A stretch of DNA of 64,000 nucleotides from Stutzerimonas nosocomialis (GTDB lineage Bacteria; Pseudomonadota; Gammaproteobacteria; Pseudomonadales; Pseudomonadaceae), in the NCBI RefSeq assembly GCF_005876855.1, contig NZ_QLAE01000001.1, forward strand, positions 1 to 64,000, written 5' to 3'. The translations under genes and the position numbers were made by a program. Numbering within the stretch: position 1 is the first letter of the stretch; each line of letters opens with the position of its first letter. This document shows positions 1 through 9,680 of this stretch, one piece after another. The notes beneath the pieces were generated by a model, which searched no databases, was not told where the DNA came from, and worked only from the letters and a program-made list of their open reading frames with translations.

Positions 1-37
1 AGCGGGGGGAGGGTGTGGGTAGGGAGCGGGCAGAAGA

Positions 38-133
38 TGGCGGAAGGCAGTGGGAGTCGAACCCACCCGGGAACGGCTGCCGTCCCCAACCGGGTTTGAA
101 GCCCGGCCGCACCACCGGGTGCGATTGCCTTCC
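38..133 (-). tRNA. selC: tRNA-Sec (anticodon UCA)
   Basis: The minus strand reads as a 96-nt selenocysteine tRNA with the 3' CCA encoded (38-40) after the discriminator G at 41. The acceptor arms are GGAAGGCA and TGCCTTCC, the T arm contains GGTTCGACTCC, and the anticodon loop is CTTCAAA, giving UCA, which reads UGA. The long variable arm and 8-bp acceptor stem are the family's hallmarks, and it closely resembles Escherichia coli selC from memory. It lies 34 bases downstream of selB, so all the Sec machinery in the window points one way. It supplies the Sec residue of FdoG. Confidence 0.95.
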
Positions 134-167
134 AAGAGGCGACCGGCTGAACAGCCGGATGCGCAGC

Positions 168-2084
168 CTACCCGAGCTGCGCTGATGATGCCAAGGCGCT
201 GTCGCGGCGGATCTTGCGTTCGTTGCCGAAGCGGCGGGTGAAGCCGATGCGGTCCAGGTGCTCGAGGAGCTGGATGCTGCGTTTGCGGCCCAGGCCGATG
301 CGGTCGCGGAACGCGGCGGCGCGGATCACGCCGCTGGTGGCTTCGAGGTCCAGGGCGATTTCGGCGAGGGTCTTGAGCGTCGCCTCCGGGTAGAAGAGGT
401 CCTTGACCACCTGTTGCAGCAGGCCGAGGCGGGCGAGCTTGCGCAGCAGCAGGCGCATCCGGGCTTCGTCGACGGCGAGTTCCCGGGCCAGGTCGCGTAC
501 CCAGGGCGGGTCGAAGCGGCCGGCTTCGAGCAGTGGCCAGAGGCGGGCCTTGAGCGCTTCTTCCTCGTCGCTCAGGCGCACCCGGTGGTCGGGGCGATGC
601 AGCCAGGGGCCGCTGGCCTCGATCTGTGCGTGCGCCATCGCCTGCTCGAGCAGGGCGATGAACAGCGGTCGTTCCAGTTGCGGCAGGGCGAAGCGGCGCA
701 GGCGGTCGCGGTCAGGACCGAGTTCGTCGGGCTGTTCTTCGTGAAAGCGCTGCAGTGCCTGGACGAGTTCGGTTTCCAGCTGCTGCCAGCGGCCGCGTTC
801 CAGCAGGCGGGGACCTGCGCGGGTAGCGATCTCGATGGCCGAGTCGGGCAATTGCCAGCCCTGTCGCGGGCGGTTGAACTGGCGTTCGAGCAGGAGCGGG
901 TCCAGGCCGTTGTCGGTTTCGCCGAGCAGGGCTGGCAGCGCCGCTTCCAGTCCTTCGCGGGTGAGCGCCCGCAACTGCGCCAGGCGCGCTTCGCGGCGAC
1001 GGTTGCGCGGCGGCGCGAAGGGGTCGAGGACACGGGCGCCGCCCAGGGTGCGCTGGGCCGACTGGTCGCGCAGCACGACGCGGTCGCCATGCACCGCATG
1101 GGCCGGGGCGTTGAGCAGCAGCTGGGCGAAGCCGCGACTGCCGGGCGCGAGGCTTTCGCCTTCGAGCAGCGCCAGGCGCCCGGTGACGTCCTGGGCACCC
1201 AGGTGGATGTGCAAGGGCGTCCAGTGCTTGAGGTCGCGGGCCTCGCTGGGCAGCAGGTCGAGCTCGACGTCGAGGCGGGTGGTCGGGGCGTGCAGCATGG
1301 GCGCCAGCAGCCAGTCGCCACGGTGGATCTGCTCGACGCTGAGCCGCTCGCCGGCAAGGTTCAGGGCGACCCGCTGGCCGGCGCGGGCCTGGTCGGCTTC
1401 GCGGTTCTGCGCATGCAGGCCGCGTACCCGCACCGTCTTGCCCGATGGGCTCAGGGTCAGCTCGTCGCCGACCTTCACGGTGCCGGCGAAACTGGTGCCG
1501 GTGACCACCACCCCGGCGCCACTGACGCTGAAGGCGCGGTCGATGGCGAGCCGGAAGTGGCCCTGGTCGGCACGCGCCTGGCAGGCCAGGGCGCGTTCGA
1601 CCAGCGCCTCGCGCAAGGCGCCGACGCCGGCGCCGGTCAGGCTCGAGACGGGGAAGCAGGGCGCGCCGGCGAGCGGCCCGGGCGCCAACAGGGCGTCGAC
1701 CTGTGCCCGTACTTCGGCGATGCGCGATTCGGATACCCGGTCGGTCTTGGTCAGGGCCACCAGCGCCTGGCCGATGCCCAGCAGTTCGACGATGGCCAGG
1801 TGCTCGCGGGTCTGCGGCATCACGCCGTCGTCGGCGGCGACCACCAGCAGCACCAGGTCGATGCCGCTGGCACCGGCCAGCATGTTGTGCACGAAGCGCT
1901 CGTGGCCGGGCACGTCGATGAAGCCGGTGAGGGTGCCTTCGCCCAGGGGGGCGTAGAGGTAGCCCAGGTCGATGGTGATGCCGCGCTCGCGCTCCTCGCG
2001 GCGGCGATCGCCTTCGCCGCCGGTCAGGGCCTTGAGCAGGGAGGTCTTGCCGTGGTCGATGTGACCCGCGGTGCCGACGATCAT
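168..2084 (-). CDS. selB: Selenocysteine-specific elongation factor SelB
   Basis: This 638-residue cytoplasmic GTPase delivers Sec-tRNA-Sec to the ribosome at UGA codons followed by a SECIS hairpin. The N-terminal GTPase domain shows a P-loop of the form GHIDHGKT (residues 7-14), a switch region [16 protein letters not shown] (57-62) and TKTD (112-115). EF-Tu-like beta-barrel domains follow. The C-terminal third, rich in Leu and Arg, fits the winged-helix repeats that bind the SECIS RNA. The length is close to the roughly 615 residues of E. coli SelB. Its ATG overlaps the selA stop by four bases (ATGA), indicating translational coupling in a selA-selB operon. Confidence 0.95.
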   Translation of the reverse strand: MIVGTAGHIDHGKTSLLKALTGGEGDRRREERERGITIDLGYLYAPLGEGTLTGFIDVPGHERFVHNMLAGASGIDLVLLVVAADDGVMPQTREHLAIVELLGIGQALVALTKTDRVSESRIAEVRAQVDALLAPGPLAGAPCFPVSSLTGAGVGALREALVERALACQARADQGHFRLAIDRAFSVSGAGVVVTGTSFAGTVKVGDELTLSPSGKTVRVRGLHAQNREADQARAGQRVALNLAGERLSVEQIHRGDWLLAPMLHAPTTRLDVELDLLPSEARDLKHWTPLHIHLGAQDVTGRLALLEGESLAPGSRGFAQLLLNAPAHAVHGDRVVLRDQSAQRTLGGARVLDPFAPPRNRRREARLAQLRALTREGLEAALPALLGETDNGLDPLLLERQFNRPRQGWQLPDSAIEIATRAGPRLLERGRWQQLETELVQALQRFHEEQPDELGPDRDRLRRFALPQLERPLFIALLEQAMAHAQIEASGPWLHRPDHRVRLSDEEEALKARLWPLLEAGRFDPPWVRDLARELAVDEARMRLLLRKLARLGLLQQVVKDLFYPEATLKTLAEIALDLEATSGVIRAAAFRDRIGLGRKRSIQLLEHLDRIGFTRRFGNERKIRRDSALASSAQLG

Positions 2085-3487
2085 GCCAGGGCTCCGGCCA
2101 ACTGCGGGAGCTGGGCGAGGAAGGCGGCTTCATCGTCGAGCTGGCGCAGGTCGAGCCAGAGCGCGTCGTCGGCGGTGCGCCCGAGCACCGGGATCGGGAG
2201 GCCGCGCAGGGCTTCCTCGAGCTGGCGCAGGCTGCGGCCCTTGAGCCGCTTGGACTGCTGCGGGCGCAGGCACAGGGCCGCGCTGGGCAGCCGCGCCACC
2301 GGCTGGGTGCCGCTGCCGATCATGCCCAGCGCATCGATCGTCTCGACCTGCCAGGCGCTGCCCAGCTGCTCTGCCAGCAGCGGGGCCAGCCGCTGCGCCT
2401 GCAGGCGGATGTCGGCCTGGGGGCGGCTGAGCAGGCGCAGGCTGGTCAGCCGTTCGGCGAGGCGATCGGGGTCGCGGTAGAGGGAGAGCACGGCTTCGAG
2501 GGCGGCGAGGGTCAGCTTGTCGACCCGCAGGGCGCGCTTGAGCGGGTTCTTCTTGATCCGCGCGATCAGGTCCTTGTGGCCGACGATCAGCCCCGCCTGG
2601 GGGCCGCCGAGCAGTTTGTCGCCGCTGAAGGTGACGATGTCGGCGCCGTCGCGCAGCGCCTCCTGCACCGTCGGCTCCTTGGGCAGGCCCCAGCGTGTGA
2701 GGTCGACCAGGCTACCGCTGCCCAGGTCTTCGAGCAGGGGCAACTGATGGCGGTCGGCGATGGCCGCGATTTCGGCGGTGGCGACGCTGTTGGTGAAGCC
2801 CTGAACCGTGTAGTTGCTGGTGTGCACGCGCATCAGCAGGCCGCTGCGCGGGCCGATGGCGTTTTCGTAGTCGCGGGCATGGGTGCGGTTGGTGGTGCCG
2901 ATCTCGTGCAGCTTCACGCCGGCGCGGGCCATGATGTCCGGGATGCGGAAGGCGCCACCGATCTCGATCAGCTCGCCACGGGAGATGATGCCTTCCTTGC
3001 GCGCGCCGAGGCTGTTGAGCGCCAGCAGCACCGCGGCGGCGTTGTTGTTGACCACGGTCACCGCCTCGGCGCCGGTCAGTTCCCGGATCAGGCCTTCGAT
3101 GAGGTCGTCGCGGTCGCCACGCTTGCCGGTGGCGAGATCGAATTCCAGGTTCAGCGGGTAGCGCGCGGCATGGGCTACCGCTTCGATGGCTTCTTCGGGC
3201 AGCAGCGCGCGGCCGAGGTTGGTGTGCAGCACGGTGCCGGTCAGGTTGAACACGCGCCGGATACGGCTGCGGTGACGGGCATCGAGACGTTCCCCAGCGC
3301 GTCCGGCCAATACCGCTTCGCTCAGTTCGACTTCGCTGAGCTGGCCCTGGCGGGCCGGTTCGCGCAGCTCGTCGAGCAGCTGGCGCAGGGTATCGAGAAG
3401 GGATTCGCGGCCGTAGCGTTCGGCCAGGGGCTGGCACGCGGGGCTGCGCAGCAGGCGGTCAACGGAAGGCAGGCGGAAGACGGTCAT
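2081..3487 (-). CDS. selA: L-seryl-tRNA(Sec) selenium transferase
   Basis: SelA is a PLP enzyme that converts Ser-tRNA-Sec to Sec-tRNA-Sec using selenophosphate. The chosen ATG gives 468 residues starting [13 protein letters not shown], matching the family's length; the frame is open further upstream but that part looks non-coding. The PLP lysine is K291 in the motif [13 protein letters not shown]. The fold-type-I core includes [13 protein letters not shown] near residue 81 and [12 protein letters not shown] near 147. The Shine-Dalgarno sequence is weak. It sits between fdhE and selB on the same strand. The selenophosphate synthetase gene selD is not in the window. Confidence 0.95.
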   Translation of the reverse strand: MTVFRLPSVDRLLRSPACQPLAERYGRESLLDTLRQLLDELREPARQGQLSEVELSEAVLAGRAGERLDARHRSRIRRVFNLTGTVLHTNLGRALLPEEAIEAVAHAARYPLNLEFDLATGKRGDRDDLIEGLIRELTGAEAVTVVNNNAAAVLLALNSLGARKEGIISRGELIEIGGAFRIPDIMARAGVKLHEIGTTNRTHARDYENAIGPRSGLLMRVHTSNYTVQGFTNSVATAEIAAIADRHQLPLLEDLGSGSLVDLTRWGLPKEPTVQEALRDGADIVTFSGDKLLGGPQAGLIVGHKDLIARIKKNPLKRALRVDKLTLAALEAVLSLYRDPDRLAERLTSLRLLSRPQADIRLQAQRLAPLLAEQLGSAWQVETIDALGMIGSGTQPVARLPSAALCLRPQQSKRLKGRSLRQLEEALRGLPIPVLGRTADDALWLDLRQLDDEAAFLAQLPQLAGALA

Positions 3488-3590
3488 GCGCCGAGACTCG
3501 GCAGCAGGCTGGAAGGCATTCAGATCACTCCGGCAATGGACCGAAGGATTGTAGGGCAATGTGGGCGGCAAGCCCAACGCAGGGTTCCAG

Positions 3591-3617
3591 GCGGTGCCTG
3601 CACGGGGCAGGCACCGC
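3591..3617 (-). other. Intercistronic hairpin, fdhE-selA
   Basis: Perfect 10-bp inverted repeat GCGGTGCCTG / CAGGCACCGC with a 7-base loop, six bases past the fdhE stop codon. No U-run follows, so it does not look like a classical intrinsic terminator. It may protect mRNA 3' ends or reduce readthrough into selA. Confidence 0.55.
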
Positions 3618-3623
3618 TGGACG

Positions 3624-4553
3624 TCACTCTCCGCCGGGCGCGAGCAGCAGGTTGGGCGCCTGGCGCTGGAAGCCCTCGGCATCCAGGCGCATGTCCAGCG
3701 CCAGGCTCGCGAGGTCGGCCGACAGCGCTTCGGCATCGGCGTCCAGCTCCAGGTAGACCTGCTTGAAGTAGGTCTTGCAGCTCGGGCAGGTCTCGGCCTT
3801 GAGCGGCGCCTTTTCGGCGGTGACCTTGTCGGTCTCGAGGCTGACGTAGTCCAGCCCCTCGCTCGATTCGCAGCCGGTGCACTTGACCCGTACGAAGTGC
3901 CATTCGCAGGCGCACAGCGAGCAGACCAGGTAGCGCAGGCCGTTGTGCTTGCCACGGTGGCGGATCACCCCGGCCATCGCCGGCGAACCGCAGCAGGGGC
4001 AACGGCTGCCGCTGCCGATGTCGCTCACGCTGTCTTCCGGCAGGTCGAGCAGCCAGTGGCTCCAGGCGACTTGCAGGCCGGCGCCGAGGAAGGGCACCAC
4101 GGCGGCGGGAACGCCATCGTACTGGCCGGCCAGCAGGAGCACCGCCCAGGCGCGGCGCTGTCCTGCGTCGGCTTCCTTGAGTTGCTCCAGCGCCGCCTTG
4201 ACCTGGGGGTTGTCCGGCGTGGGATAAGCCCGGAGCAGGGCGTCGAGCAGGGTCAGCCAAGCGTCTTCACGCACCAGGGTGTCGGCGGCCAGCGGCGGCA
4301 TGCCGTGCTTGCGGCTCTGCTCGAGGCGGTTCTCGTCGCGCTCGGGCATGGCCGGCGGGTTGTCCAGCACCTGCTGCTGGGCACGGCACAGGCCCGCCAC
4401 CAGGCGCAGGTAGTCGCCCAGCGGGTTGCCTTCGGCCAGCGTTTCCAGCCGTGCGGCGCGCAGGGCGAAGAGTCTGGCCGGAGGCAGGTGGATGAAGGGG
4501 GGAGTGGCGGCCGAGGCTGCAATCTGCTCCGGCTCGAGGATCTGACCAGCCAC
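3624..4553 (-). CDS. fdhE: Formate dehydrogenase accessory protein FdhE
   Basis: This 309-residue protein is a cytoplasmic rubredoxin-like maturation factor that assists assembly of respiratory selenoprotein formate dehydrogenases. The N-terminal half is helical. The C-terminal half has the family's paired Cys motifs: CPCCGSPAM, then CSLCACEW and CTGCESSEG, then [10 protein letters not shown], suiting metal binding. Translation starts at a GTG with a good AAGGAG six bases upstream. It follows fdoI after 176 bases containing two strong hairpins, so its expression may be lower than that of the structural genes. Confidence 0.93.
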   Translation of the reverse strand: MAGQILEPEQIAASAATPPFIHLPPARLFALRAARLETLAEGNPLGDYLRLVAGLCRAQQQVLDNPPAMPERDENRLEQSRKHGMPPLAADTLVREDAWLTLLDALLRAYPTPDNPQVKAALEQLKEADAGQRRAWAVLLLAGQYDGVPAAVVPFLGAGLQVAWSHWLLDLPEDSVSDIGSGSRCPCCGSPAMAGVIRHRGKHNGLRYLVCSLCACEWHFVRVKCTGCESSEGLDYVSLETDKVTAEKAPLKAETCPSCKTYFKQVYLELDADAEALSADLASLALDMRLDAEGFQRQAPNLLLAPGGE

Positions 4554-4574
4554 GGAGGGCTCCTTTGGAAATGG

Positions 4575-4599
4575 ATGGCGCCTGATGGACAGGCGCCAT
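4575..4599 (-). other. Hairpin in the fdhE leader
   Basis: Perfect 10-bp inverted repeat ATGGCGCCTG / CAGGCGCCAT around a 5-base loop, about 20 bases upstream of the fdhE start. There is no clear U-tract on the minus strand. It may act as an mRNA processing or attenuation element between fdoI and fdhE. Confidence 0.5.
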
Positions 4600-4699
4600 G
4601 GATGTTATCAAGGCGGGTTCGGCTGTCATGGCCGTCGGCGTGCCGCCGGTCGCCGGGTGCCCGCCTCCCCGGTGCGGGACGGCGGGCGGAAGAGGGGGA

Positions 4700-4725
4700 G
4701 CGACGGGCAGCGGACTGCCCGTCGC
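4700..4725 (-). other. Hairpin just past the fdoI stop
   Basis: Perfect 11-bp inverted repeat GCGACGGGCAG / CTGCCCGTCGC with a 4-base loop, four bases after the fdoI stop codon. The transcript downstream is C/U-rich (CUCCCCCUCUUCC) but lacks a U-run. A transcript-stabilising or weak terminating role after fdoGHI is plausible. Confidence 0.55.
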
Positions 4726-4729
4726 GTCC

Positions 4730-5359
4730 TTACTTGCGTTCCTGCTTGGTGACTTCGTCGTACCACAGCTGGTGGTGCTTCTTGGCCCACAGGCGGCTGA
4801 CGCGGCCGGACATCATGGCGCCGAAGGAGCCCTTGATCCAGATCGCCGCGTAGACGTGCACGATGATCGCCATCACCAGCACGAAGGCCGCCGAGGCGTG
4901 CAGCAGCGCGCTCAGGCGGATCAGCTCGATGCCGAACAGGTGGCTGAAGTACTCGCGCCAGATCACCACCCCGCTGAGCAGCAGCACCAGCATGGTGACG
5001 ACCAGGACCCAGAACAGCAGCTTCTGCCCGGGGTTGTACTTGCCGATCGGCGGTACGCCTTCTTCCTCGTTGCGCAGCACTTTGTCCAGGCTGCCCAGCC
5101 ACTTGCGGTCGTTGCCGCTGAAGTAGTTGGAGCGCCAGAAACGCACCATCAGCCCGAGGAACAGGACGTACATCGCCACACCCAGGAACGGGTGCAGGAT
5201 GCGCGTCCAGGGGCCGCCGCCGAACAGGTTGCTCAACCAGAACAGTGCCGGGTGGAACAAGGCCAGTCCGGACAGGCCGGCGAGGATGAACAGGATCGCC
5301 ACCGCCCAGTGGTTGCTGCGCTCGTTGGCGTTGTAACGCTGGATATCGTCTTTTTTCAT
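4730..5359 (-). CDS. fdoI: Formate dehydrogenase gamma subunit (cytochrome b556)
   Basis: This 209-residue membrane subunit of the periplasm-facing formate dehydrogenase carries two haem b and passes electrons to quinone. The sequence has four hydrophobic segments, with candidate haem His residues in NERSNHWAVA near the N-terminus and in the later helices (LLHASAAF, IIVHVYAAIW). The start MKKDDIQRYN is chosen because AGGAG lies nine bases upstream; a longer in-frame start would add 15 atypical residues. It follows fdoH after 48 bases. The symbol could equally be fdnI. Confidence 0.93.
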   Translation of the reverse strand: MKKDDIQRYNANERSNHWAVAILFILAGLSGLALFHPALFWLSNLFGGGPWTRILHPFLGVAMYVLFLGLMVRFWRSNYFSGNDRKWLGSLDKVLRNEEEGVPPIGKYNPGQKLLFWVLVVTMLVLLLSGVVIWREYFSHLFGIELIRLSALLHASAAFVLVMAIIVHVYAAIWIKGSFGAMMSGRVSRLWAKKHHQLWYDEVTKQERK

Positions 5360-5407
5360 GATTGCCGCTCCTGTGCGCGCCGCCCGGTCAGGGGCGGCGC
5401 ACACGCC

Positions 5408-6337
5408 TCAAGGCTGCCTGGGGTCGAAGGTGTGTACTGCCGGGTCCTGTTTCTTGACGACAGGCTCGGCAGGGGCCTCGTGCTCCTCTTCCTCCTCCAC
5501 GCGCTGGGGTCCGACCCGCACGTAGTGGAAGAAGCCGGCAAGTACCGCGGCGCCCATGGCCAGCAGCGCGAACGGCTTGGTGACCCCCTTCCACAGGCTG
5601 ACCATCGGGCTGATGGCCGGCTCGTTGGGCAGGTCGGCATAGAGCGACGGCTTGTCCGCGTGGTGCAGCACGTACATGACATGGGTGCCGCCAACGCCCG
5701 CCGGGTCATACAGACCGGCGTTCTCGAAGCCGCGGGACTTGAGGTCCTCGATGCGTTCTTCGGCGTGGTGCTTCATGTCGTCCTTGCTGCCGAAGACGAT
5801 CGCCCCGGTGGGGCAGGTCTTCACGCAGGCCGGTTCCAGGCCGACGGTCACGCGGTCGTTGCACAGCGTGCACTTGTACGCCTTCTTGTCCTTCTCCGAG
5901 ATGCGCGGAATGTTGAACGGACAACCGGTGACGCAATAGCCGCAGCCGATGCACTTGTCCTGGTTGAAGTCGACGATGCCGTTGGCGTACTGCACGATCG
6001 CGCCCGGGCTCGGGCACGCCGTGAGGCAGCCGGGCTCGGCGCAATGCATGCAGCCGTCCTTGCGGATCAGCCATTCCAGATCACCGGCGGTGTTCTCGTG
6101 CTCGGTGAAGCGCATCAGCGTCCAGGATTCGGCCGTCAGGTCCGCCGGGTTGTCGTAGGTGCCATGGGTGTGGCCGACCTCGTCGCGCAGCTCGTTCCAT
6201 TCCGAGCAGGCGACCTGGCAGGCCTTGCAACCGATGCACTTGGACACGTCGATCAGCTTGGCGACCTCGTCGACCTGGCGGATCGACGGCGGCGTGGTGG
6301 TCGTCGCGGAGCGGGCAATGATGTTCTGCGTAGCCAT
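5408..6337 (-). CDS. fdoH: Formate dehydrogenase beta subunit (4 x [4Fe-4S])
   Basis: This 309-residue electron-transfer subunit wires FdoG to the membrane subunit. Four ferredoxin-like Cys clusters are visible: [11 protein letters not shown] near residue 37, [14 protein letters not shown] near 97, [12 protein letters not shown] near 129 and CTLCNDRV with CVKTCP near 157-175. A single transmembrane helix near residues 255-275 ([19 protein letters not shown]) anchors it with its bulk in the periplasm. It has no signal peptide of its own and should be exported with FdoG by the Tat system. Its ATG directly follows the fdoG TAA, with GGAGAAGG inside the end of fdoG as ribosome site. Confidence 0.95.
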   Translation of the reverse strand: MATQNIIARSATTTTPPSIRQVDEVAKLIDVSKCIGCKACQVACSEWNELRDEVGHTHGTYDNPADLTAESWTLMRFTEHENTAGDLEWLIRKDGCMHCAEPGCLTACPSPGAIVQYANGIVDFNQDKCIGCGYCVTGCPFNIPRISEKDKKAYKCTLCNDRVTVGLEPACVKTCPTGAIVFGSKDDMKHHAEERIEDLKSRGFENAGLYDPAGVGGTHVMYVLHHADKPSLYADLPNEPAISPMVSLWKGVTKPFALLAMGAAVLAGFFHYVRVGPQRVEEEEEHEAPAEPVVKKQDPAVHTFDPRQP

Positions 6338-9300
6338 TTATGCCTTCTCCAGGTTGACCAGGAACGACTTCGATTCCGGCGTCTGGGTATTACCGTCGCC
6401 GAGGTAAGGCACCAGCGTGTTGGCGATGAAGCCTGGACGCGCGACGCCGGTGAAGCCCCAGTGGATCGGAATGCCGACGTGGTGGACCGTCTGGTTGTTC
6501 ACCTGCAGCGGACGGATGCGCTTGGTCACCACCGCGACGCATTCGATGTAGCCCCGCTTGGAGGTCACCCGGACGCGATCGCCCGCGGCGATGCCCTTCT
6601 CCTTGGCCAGCGCTTCGCCGATCTCGACGAACTGCTCGGGCTGGACGATGGCGTTCAGGCGGCAGTGCTTGGTCCAGAAGTGGAAGTGCTCGGTCAGGCG
6701 GTAGGTCGTCGCCGCATAGGGGTAGTCCTTCGCCTCGCCGAGGCTGTCCCATACCGAATCGAAGATCCGCGCAGCCGGGCTGCTGATGACCTTCTTGTTG
6801 TTCGGATGCAGCGGGTTGACCCCGATCGGCGTCTCGAACGGCTCGTAGTGCTCGGGGAAGGGGCCCTCGGCCATCTTGTCGACCGCGAAGAAGCGCGCAA
6901 CGCCTTCGGGGTTCATGATGAACGGGTTGACCCCGGCTTCCGGCGCCACGGTCGGGCCGTAGTCGGGCACGTCGGTACCGGTCCAGCTGCTGCCGTTCCA
7001 CCACACCGCCTTCTTGTTCGCCGCCCAGGGCTTGCCTGCCGGGTCCGCCGAAGCACGGTTGTAGAGAATGCGGCGGTTCATCGGCCACGCCCAGGCCCAG
7101 CCCAGGTGCTGCTTCATGTGGTGCGGGTCGCTGTTGTCGCGCCGCGCCATCTGGTTGCCCTGTTCGGTCCAGCTGCCGCAGAAGATCCAGCAACCCGAAG
7201 CGGTGCTGCCATCGTCCTTCAGCTGGCCGAAGCCCGACAGCTGCTGGCCGGCCTTGATCACCGCGCCGCTGGCATCGGTGACGTCGGTGACCGCGTAGCC
7301 GTTGAACTCCTTGGCGATTTCCTCGGGCGACGGCTCGTGGGCGACCTTGTAGGGCCAGTGCAGATTGAGGATCGGATCGGCATAGGCGCCGCCTTCGGTG
7401 CGATAGCGCTCGCGCAGTCGCAGGAACAGGCCGGACATGATCTCGATGTCGGTGCGCGCTTCGCCGGGGGCGTCGGCGGCTTTCCAGTGCCACTGCAGCC
7501 AGCGGGTGCTGTTGACCAGCGAGCCGTCTTCCTCGGCGAAGCAGGTGGTCGGCAGGCGGAACACTTCGGTCTCGACCGAGGCGGTATCGATCTCGTTGAA
7601 TTCGCCGGCGTTGCGCCAGAACTCGGCCGTTTCGGTCGCCAGTGGGTCCATCACCACCAGCCACTTGAGCTTGGCCAGCGACTTGAGCACGCGGTTCTTG
7701 TCCGGCAGCGAGGCGATCGGGTTGAAGCCCTGGCAGAAATAGCCGTGGACTTCGCCGCGCGACATCATGTCGAACATGCGCAGCACGTCGTAGCCGGCGC
7801 CGCCGAAGTCGAGCTTGGGCAGGTAGTCGTAGCACCAGTCGTTTTCGGCGGTGGCGGCCTTGCCGTACCAGGCCTTCATCAGGCTGACGTGGAACTTGCC
7901 GTAGTTCTGCCAGTAGGACGTCTGGCCCGGACGCAGCGGCTTGAGCGCGCGCTTGTCGATATAGGTACCGAAGTCCTGCTCGGCATCGCCGGCCAGGGTC
8001 ATGTAGCCCGGCAGCAGGTTCGAGAGCAGGCCCAGGTCGGTCAGACCCTGGATGTTGGAGTGACCGCGCAGCGCGTTCACGCCGCCGCCCGGCATGCCGA
8101 CGTTGCCCAGCAGCAGCTGGACCATGGCCGCACTGCGGATGATCTGCGCGCCGATCGAATGCTGCGTCCAGCCCAGGGCGTAGAGGATCGTCATGGTCTT
8201 GCCCGGTGCCGAGCAGGTGGCGATCTCTTCCCAGACGGTCAGCATCTTGTCCTGCGGCATGCCGCAGATCTGGCTGGCGAGTTCGGGCGTGTAGCGGCTG
8301 TAGTGCTGCTTCATCAGCTGGAACACGCAACGCGGATGCTCGAGCGTCTTGTCGACCTTGGCGAAGCCCTGTTCGTCGAGCTCATAGCCCCAGGACGACT
8401 TGTCCGAGTAGGTGCGCTTGTCCGCGTCGTAGCCGCTGAACAGACCGTCCTCGAAGCCGAAGCCTTCCTTCACGATGAAGGACACGTCGGTGTAGTTGCG
8501 CACGTACTCGTGCTGAATCTTGTCGTTGCTGATCAGGTAATTGATCAGACCGCCCATGAAGGCGATGTCGGTACCCGTGCGGATGGGCGCGTAGTAGTCC
8601 GACACGGCGGCCGTACGCGTATAGCGCGGATCGACGACGATCAGGCGCGCCTTGTTGTGGGCCTTCGCTTCGGTTACCCATTTGAAGCCGCAGGGATGGG
8701 CTTCAGCTGCGTTGCCACCCATTACCAGAACCAGATCGGCGTTGCCGATGTCGGTCCAGGTGTTGGTCATGGCGCCACGGCCGTACGTCGGGGCAAGACT
8801 TGCCACCGTCGGGCCGTGTCAGACACGCGCTTGGTTATCGAATCCCACCATGCCGAGGTTGCGCACGACCTTGTGCGTCAGGTATCCGGCTTCGTTGGAA
8901 GAAGCGGAGGCGGCGAGGAAGCCGACCGAGGTCCAGCGGTTTACCGTCTGGCCCTGGGCATTCTGGGCGATGAAGTTGGCGTCGCGGTCTTCCTTCATCA
9001 GGGTGGCGATGCGGTCGAGCGCCTCGTCCCAGGAGATGCGCGTCCACTCGTTGGAACCCGGCTTGCGCACCTCGGGGTACTTGAGGCGGTTCGGGCTCTT
9101 GACGAAGTCCAGCAGGCCCGCGCCCTTCGGGCACAGGGTGCCGCGGTTGACCGGATGGTCGGCGTCGCCTTCGATGTGGATGATGTTCTGCGCGACGTTC
9201 TTGCCGCCATCGCCCTGGCTGTACAGGATCAGGCCGCAACCTACGGAGCAGTAGGGGCAGGTGTTGCGCGTCTCTTTGGTGTGGGTCAGCTTGAACTGAC

Positions 9301-9409
9301 GCACCTGTTCGGCGAAGGCTGGCTCAGGCGCCATGCCTAGTGCCGCAAGGCTGGATCCTCCAAGGCCGACGGCGGCGACCTTGAAGAATTGTCGACGGTT
9401 CATGTCCAT
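6338..9409 (-). CDS. fdoG: Formate dehydrogenase alpha subunit, selenoprotein (Mo-bisMGD)
   Basis: This is the catalytic subunit oxidising formate to CO2, 1023 residues with selenocysteine at 197. The frame is interrupted only by UGA at 8819-8821, in the context QARV-Sec-HGPTVASLAP, which matches the Sec site of E. coli FdnG/FdoG as I remember it. Residues 1-33 are a Tat signal (MNRRQFFK). A [4Fe-4S] site is formed by C51, C54, C58 and C93. The first start, MDMNRR, has AGGAG six bases upstream. Simple gene calling would split it into a 196-residue and an 822-residue ORF. It heads the fdoGHI-fdhE-selA-selB cluster. Confidence 0.96.
8776..8821 (-). promoter_or_regulatory. Bacterial SECIS element and UGA(Sec) codon of fdoG
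   Basis: The UGA (8819-8821) is followed on the minus strand by a hairpin. The lower stem CACGGCC pairs with GGCCGTG, and the apical stem-loop is GGCAAGTCTTGCC with AGUCU in the loop. The apical part closely resembles the E. coli fdnG SECIS, whose loop is bound by the C-terminal domain of SelB. Confidence 0.85.
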
Positions 9410-9635
9410 CGAAGACTCCTATCGGGCTAAAGGTCGCCGATGCTTTGCCGGCGCCAGAGTGCCATCTTAGCCAATCGCGACAATCGGGTGCGCTAAAAAT
9501 TCCGAGATGAGAGCCATTCCCGGATAGAACGTGTGGAGGCTTAAAGGCTTGAAATACGTGTGCTTTTTGCGTGAGCGGGCGGCCCGAAGGCTGCGTTGGC
9601 GACGAGTGGTAAGACTAAAGTCTAAAGGCGCGCAT

Positions 9636-9665
9636 AAAAAAACCCGGGCATGGCCCGGGTTTTCC
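9636..9665 (-). terminator. Intrinsic terminator after the Tim44-like gene
   Basis: Perfect 9-bp stem AACCCGGGC / GCCCGGGTT with a 3-base loop. On the minus strand it is followed by seven T residues (the A-run at 9636-9642). It ends transcription of the gene at 9681-10508. The rest of 9410-9680 holds the fdoG leader and a small palindrome AGACT-AA-AGTCT at 9612-9623. Confidence 0.85.
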
Positions 9666-9680
9666 TGAAGCGAGGCGCGA

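Noticed and set aside
258-2480. Long plus-strand open frame opposite selB and selA.
   Set aside because: Same reasoning: it mirrors the codon structure of the true genes and encodes no recognisable domain.
4598-9340. Very long plus-strand open frame opposite fdoGHI.
   Set aside because: It is antisense to well-supported genes, has compositionally odd protein and no ribosome site; long antisense frames are expected at this GC content.
6338-9409. Two adjacent ORFs read as a broken formate dehydrogenase gene.
   Set aside because: The only interruption is a UGA at the Sec position with a SECIS hairpin, and selA, selB and selC are present, so it is a functional selenoprotein gene.
9612-9623. Palindrome AGACT-AA-AGTCT upstream of the fdoG operon.
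   Set aside because: Too short and too far (about 200 bases) from the fdoG start to claim a regulatory site; mentioned only under the terminator entry.
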